Origin: Microglena sp. YARC
Lineage: Eukaryota > Chlorophyta > Chlorophyceae > Chlamydomonadales > Chlamydomonadaceae
Length of the DNA: 64,000 nt
Assembly (NCBI GenBank): GCA_022414725.1
Contig: CM039464.1
Span: forward strand, 30,816,261-30,880,260
Reading direction: 5' to 3'
Shown: positions 58,690 through 64,000 of the stretch, one piece after another
Position numbering within the stretch: the first letter of the stretch is position 1
Layout of the letters: the number at the start of each line of letters is the position of its first letter
Notes under the pieces: generated by a model
What the model was told of the DNA's origin: nothing
Seen by the model: the letters and a program-made list of their open reading frames with translations, nothing else
Database searches by the model: none
Made by a program: the position numbers and the translations under genes

Positions 58690-59310
58690 GGATGGTGCGC
58701 CGGCACTACTGCTGCCTACACATTTCAGGATGAAGGCGGCAGGATGGTTAGTTTTGTGTGTTGTGTGGTGGTGGAGGTTTTGGTGGTGGTGTGGTGGTGG
58801 AGGTGAGTGTGCAAGGCAGAGTGGGGGTAGGCGGAGGTGTGGACAGAGTATGTGTGTGTGTATGTGTGTGTGTTAGAGGTGTGGGGGGGGAGCTGGATAG
58901 AGCGCCAAGCCTACCGCTGCCGTACGTGTTTCAGGATGGAGGAGGCAGGATGGTTAGTTTTGTGTGTTGTGTGGTGGTGGAGGACTTGGTGGTGGTGTGG
59001 TGGTGTATGTGTGTGTGCAAGGCAGAGTGGGGGTAGGCGGAGGTGTGGACAGAGTATGTGTGTGTAAGAGGGGGGAGGGGGAGCTGGAGGGATGGAGCGC
59101 CAGCAACTACTGCTGCTTACGTGTTTCAGGATGGTGGCGGCAGGATGGTTAGTTTTGTGTTTGTGTGGTGGTGGAGGTCTTGGTGGTAGGGAGGTGCCAG
59201 GATGGCTGGTTTTTGTGTTTGGTGTGGTGGAGGTCATGGTGGTGGTGGTGGTGGGGAGTGTCAGGATGGTTGGTTTTGTGTTCGTAGTGGTGGTGGTAGT
59301 CTTGGTGGTA
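58690..59310 (-). repeat. ~190-bp tandem units with candidate splice donor
   Basis: Three units hold, on the minus strand, CATCCTGAAACACGTAAGCA or mutated forms (about 58719, 58915, 59110) followed by CCACCAC-rich sequence. CAC|GTAAGC looks like an exon end and donor, so this may be another amplified exon edge of the same gene, but the coding part cannot be defined. Confidence 0.5.
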
Positions 59311-59319
59311 TCCCCCTCC

Positions 59320-59651
59320 TCCACCTACGCAGCTCTAGTACCAATAAGAAGTTTGTGCTGTGCTGTCCACCCATGCCCTTTGTCCCCCCACCCCACCACT
59401 TTACACCTGCCATCCCCACATGGACGCACCTTTATTACCATACGAGTCTGTGCTGTGCTGAGCTGTCCACCCATGCCCTTATCCACCCTTCCACCCCCCC
59501 CCACACACCCACCCCACACACTAAAACCCTTCCCCTCCTACGCACCTCAGACCATTATGAGTTTTGTGCTGTGCTGTGCTCCCAAAGCCCTTGCCAGCAC
59601 TCTGCAGCACCTCAGAGACTAGGCGCTCCGAAGACATATCCACAGTAGCTA
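59320..59651 (-). repeat. Candidate upstream exon with tandem edge copies
   Basis: On the minus strand, after TTCCCTAG at 59652, an open stretch reads VDMSSERLVSEVLQSAG and continues to a possible donor CTGAG|GTGCGTAG near 59545. Diverged copies of CAGCACAGCACAAA...GGTGCGTAGG-like sequence recur at about 59430-59500 and 59325-59400. It could be an internal exon of the At4g15545-like gene, but the frame is short and the family similarity is not visible. Confidence 0.3.
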
Positions 59652-62600
59652 GGGAAGGCTCTAACTGAACAGGCTGTGGGTTTGGGGAGTGGCGGTGGGG
59701 TGGGGTGGGTAAGTGGGTGTTTGGGGAGTTGGGGTGGATTAGGAAGGCTCTAGCTTAACAGGCTGTGGGTTTGGGAAGTGCGGTGGGAAATGGGGCCTCT
59801 AGTGGTGTTAGCTTTAACAGCTGAGTGGGTGGGTTGGGGAGTGGCGGTGCTAAACAGCGGTGGGGTGGGGTAAGTTTGGGGAGTTGGGGTGGATAGGGAA
59901 AGCTCATAGCTTAACAGCGGTGGGTTTGGGAGTGGCGGTGGCGGTGGTGGGTGGTGGGGTGGGGATGTTGGGGGAATTGGGGGAGTGTGGGGTGATTAGG
60001 GAAGGCTCTAGCTTAACAGGCTGTGGGTTTGGGAGTGGCTGGCGTTGGGTGGAGTGGTGGGGTGGTGTTTGGGGGAGTTGGGTGGGTGGGATAAGGGAAA
60101 GGCTCTAGCTAACAGGCTGTGGGTATGGGTTAAGGCGGTGGGGTGGTGGGGTAAGTGGGGTTTTGGGGGAAGGTTTGGAAGTGGGGTGGATTAGGGAAGG
60201 CTCTAGCTTTAACAGCGGTGGGGTTTTGGGCAGTGGCGGTGGGGTGGGGTGATACGGTGGGGTGGGGTGGGGTGGGGTGTTTGGGGGAGTTGGGGTGGGA
60301 TTAGGGAAGGCTCTAGCTTAACAGGCTGTGGGTTTGGGGAGTGGCGGTGGGGTGGGGTGTTAGCTGGGAGGAGTTGGGGTGGATTAGGGAAGGCTCTAGC
60401 TTAACAGGCTGTGGTTTGGGGAGTGGCGAGTGGGTGGGGTGGGTGGGGTGTTTGGGGGAGTTGGGTGTGGGATTAGGAAGCTCTAGCTTAACAGGCGTGG
60501 GTTTGGGGAGTGGCGGTGGGGTGGGGTGGGGTGTTGTGGGGGAGTTGGGGTGGGATTAGAAGCTCTAGTCTTAACAGGCGGTGGGTTTGGGGAGTGCGGT
60601 GGGTGGTGGGGTGTTTGGGGGAGTTGGGGTGGGATTAGGGAAGGCTCTAGCTTAACAGGCTGTGGGTTTGGGGAGTGGCGTGGGGGTGGGGTGGCTGGGG
60701 TGTTTGGGGGAGCCTGGTGGGGTGGATTAGGGAAGAGCTTCTAGCTTAACAGGCTGGGTTTGGGGAGTGGCGGTGGCAGGGGGGGTGGGGGTGTTTGGGG
60801 GAGTTGGGTGTGTGGATTAGGGGAAGGCTCTATCTAACAGGCGGTGGTTTGGGGAGTGGCGGTGGGGTGGGGTGGGGTGTTTGGGGAGTTGGGGTGGGAT
60901 TAGAAGGCTCTTAGCTTAACAGCGGTTAACAGGGCGGTGGTGGTGGTGTTGGGGAGTGGGTGGATTAGAAGGCTGGCGTGTGGGTGGGTGGGTTTGGGGG
61001 GGTGTTTGGGGGTGATGGGATTAGGGAAGGCCTTAAGCTTAACAGGCCGTGGGTAGTTGGCGTGGATTAGGCTTGGGTGTGGAGTACGGCTGCTTAACAG
61101 GCTAACAAAGGGGGGGGTTGGGTGAGGGTTTTGGGGAGTTTGGGGGGAGGGAAGGAAGGCTCTAGCTTAACAAGCTGGTTCAGGGTTGGGACAAACCATG
61201 GCCAGTGTGGGTGGGGTGGGGTGTTTTGGGGCGGAGTTGGGGTGGGATTAGGAAGCTCTAGCTAAGAACTGGCGGTTTGGGGTGGGGAGGGGTGGGGTGG
61301 AGTGGTGTTTTTGGTGGGTGGATTAGGAAGCTCTAGGTTAAACAAAGTTGGGTTTGGGGAAGTGGCGGAGTGGGGTGGGGGTGGGGTGGGGTGTTTGGGG
61401 AGTTGGGTGGGATTAGGGAAGGCTCTAGCTTTAACAGGCTGTGTGGGTTTGGAGTGGCGGTGGGTGGTGGGGTGGGGTGGGGTGTTTGGGGGAGTTGGGG
61501 TGGGATTAGGGAAGGCTCTAGCTTAACAGGCTTGGTTGGGTGGCGGTGGGGGTGGGGGTGGAGTGTTTGGGGGAGTTGGTGGGATTAGAGGCTCTAGCTT
61601 ACAGGCAAAAAGGGTTTGGGAGTGGCAGTACTGGGGTGTTGGGTGGGTGGGGTTTGGTGAGTTGCGGTGGGATTTAGGGAAGGCTCTTAAGCTTAACAAG
61701 CGTAGGTTTGGGGAGTGGGCGGTGGGTGGGGGGGGTGGGGTGTTTGGGGGTTGGGGTGGGATTAGGGAAGGGCTCTAGCTTAACAGGTGTGGTTTGGGGA
61801 GTCGAGTGGGGTGGGGTGTAGGTGGGGTGGGTGTTTGGGGAGTTGGGTGGATTAGGGAAGGCTCTAGCTAACAAGCTGCGACAGCTGTGTTTGGATGGGA
61901 GTTTGCAGGCTGGGGGGTGGTGGGGTGGGTGTTTGGGGGAGTTGGGGGGGACATTGAGTGAGGCTCGTAGCTTAACAGTGTGGGTTTGGGGAGTGCGGTG
62001 GGTGTGGGTTGGGTGGGGTTGCGGGCGGTGGTGGGTGTGAGTTGATTAGGGAAGGCTCTACTTAAACGGCGGTGGGTTTGGAGTGAGCGGTGGGTGGGTG
62101 GTGGGTTTTGGGAGTTGGTGGTTATTAGGCGAAGGCTCTAGCTTAACAGCGTGGTGTTGGGAAAGCGGTGTGGGGGGTGGCGTTTGGGAGTTGGCTCTGC
62201 TTAACAACGGTTGGTTTGAGTCGGTGGTGGGGTGGGGTGTTGGGAGTTGAGTGGATTAGGGAAGGCTCTAGCTTAACCAGCGGAAGTGGCGTGGGTGGTT
62301 GTTTGGGGGAGTTTGGATTAGGAAGGCTCTAGCTTAACAGTTGTGGTTGGGAGTTTAAGGGGAAGCTCTGCTAACCAGCGTGGTTTGGGGTGGGGTGCGT
62401 GGTGCGGGTGGGTGGGGTGTTTGGGGAGTTGGGTGGGATTAGGGAAGGCTCTAGCTTAACAAGCTGTGGTTGGGGAGTGCGTGGTGGAGTGGTTGTTGGG
62501 GGATTGTGTGGATAGGCTCTAAGCTTAACAGGCGGTGGTTTGGGGAGTGGCGTGGCAGGTGGTGGGGTGGGGTGGGTGTTTGGGGAGTTGGCACGGTGGG

Positions 62601-64000
62601 ATTAGGAGCTCTAGCTTAAGGCAGCTTGTTTGGAGTGGCGGTGGGTGGGGTGGGGTGGGTGTTTGGGATTGTGGTGGATTAGGGAAGGCTCTAGCTTAAC
62701 AAGGCGTTGTTTGGGAGTGCTGGGTGGGTGGGCGTGGGGTGTTGGGCGAGAGTTCTGAGTTGTGGATTAGGGAAGCTCTAGCTTAACAGCTGTGGTTGGG
62801 GGTGGCGGTGGGGTGGGGTTGGAGGGGGGTGATTTGGGGATTGGGGTGGGATTAGGGAAGGCTCTAGTCTAACAACTGTGGGTTTGGGGAGTGGCGGTGG
62901 GCTGACAGGTGGGGGTGGCTGTGTTTGGGGCAGTTGATGGGATTAGGGAAGGCTTTAGCTAAGCAGGCGTGGGTTTGGGAAATCAGTGGCGGATGGGGTG
63001 GTTATCTCTAGGTGGGGTGGGTGTTTGGGGGGAGTTGGGGAGTGGGGTGGATTAGGGAAGCTCTAGCTTAAACACGGCGCGTGTGTTGGGGAGTGGCGTG
63101 GGTGGGGTGAGTGGTGGGGGGATTGTTGGATGGGTGGGATTAGGAAGGGAATGCTCTAAGCTTAAACAGGCGTGGTTTGGGTAGGTGCGGTGGCCCTGGT
63201 TGGGTGATGGGGTGGGGTGTTGGGGGTGTTGGGGGAGTTGGGTGGGATTAAGGGAAGGCTCTAGTCTTTAACAAGCTGTGTGGTTGGAGTGCGTCAAGTG
63301 GGGTGGGTGGTGAGGTGGGCGTGTTTGGGTAGTTGGGTGGGATTAGGTGAAGGCTAGTAGCTCTAACAAATCCGCTGGGTGGGTTTGGGAGTGGCGTTGG
63401 TGGTGTTTGGGTGGGTTGGATTAGGAAGCTTGGCTAACAGGCGGTGTTGGATCGTGGTGGGAGTGTGGGTTGGTGGATTAGGGAAGCTCTAGCTTAACAG
63501 GCTGTGGGTTTGGGGAGTGGCGGTGGGTGGTGGGGTGGCTTGGGAGTTGGTTGGGATTAGGAAGGCTTCTAGCTTAACAGTGCGGTGGGTTTGCATCGGG
63601 AGTGGGTGGGTGGGTGGGTGGGTGTTTGGGGTTTTGGGGATTTGGGTGGATTAGGAGCTCTATCTTAACACTTGGTTGGGATGCGTGGTATGGGGTGGGT
63701 GGGGTGTTTGGATTGTTTTTTGGTGCGGATTGGGAAGCTCTAGCTTAACCAAGCGGAATGGTTGGCGAGTGCGTGGTGGTAGTGGGTGTTTGGGAGTTTG
63801 TGGGATTAGGAACCTAGCTTAACAGGCTATGGGTTTACGGAGTGGCGGGTGGGTGGTGGGGTGGGTGTTTGAGGAGTTGGGTGATAGGCAAAGCTCTAGC
63901 TTAACAGACGTGGGTTTTGGATGCGGTGGGTGGGTGGGGTGGCTGTTTGGATTGGGTGGGAAATTAGGAAGCGTAGCAACAGGCTGGGTTGTGAGTGGCG
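59652..64000. repeat. ~80-95-bp G-rich minisatellite
   Basis: About 50 units of GGATTAGGGAAGGCTCTAGC, TTAACAGGCTGTGGGTTTGG, GGAGTGGCGGTGGGGTGG, TGTTTGGGGGAGTTGG. It continues to the end of the window. Units become increasingly irregular by single-base insertions and deletions in G runs towards 64000. No gene is visible. Confidence 0.9.

Overview
The window is nuclear DNA of a eukaryote with spliced genes, very rich in repeats. A green-lineage host, most likely a green alga, is suggested by three things: a gene resembling the plant/algal At4g15545 family, an LRR-free F-box/ankyrin gene of a type common in chlorophytes, and a non-LTR retrotransposon with the RT - RNase H - restriction-like-endonuclease layout of the Dualen/RandI clade first described from Chlamydomonas. 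No species can be named from sequence alone. One assembly gap of exactly 1000 N lies at 10382-11381.

Layout. 1-9.5 kb: GT-rich minisatellite blocks and a CACAC satellite with higher-order structure. 9.5-19.6 kb: gap, 3' fragments of retroelements, one candidate minus-strand exon (13.7-14.1 kb), a G-rich minisatellite interrupted by a tRNA-derived SINE, a 37-bp AT-rich array, and 2.7 kb of G/GT-rich minisatellites. 19.9-25.7 kb: a decayed plus-strand LINE whose RNase H is split by a 340-bp palindromic insertion. 26.9-32.3 kb: a nine-exon plus-strand gene with an OTU-like cysteine-protease signature, a nuclear localisation signal and two SUMO-interaction-like motifs, interrupted by an in-frame TGA. 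33.0-37.1 kb: a decayed Ty1/copia LTR element with a 5-bp target duplication. 37.6-41.9 kb: more retroelement and MITE-like debris. 42.0-46.0 kb: a small SAP-domain gene. 48.7-50.3 kb: an intronless minus-strand F-box/ankyrin gene. 51.9-59.7 kb: the minus-strand At4g15545-like gene. 59.7-64 kb: a G-rich minisatellite.

The most striking pattern is in the SAP gene and the At4g15545-like gene. In both, exon edges with their splice junctions are copied many times in tandem: the exon end plus donor, the acceptor plus exon start, and the coding tail plus stop. These copies fill the giant introns and the 3' flanks. The true splice phases still join perfectly across each intron (2.4 kb and 4.4 kb), so the genes look alive inside arrays built partly from their own exon edges.

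Most long ORFs in the satellites are artefacts of repeat units without stop codons and are not annotated as genes.
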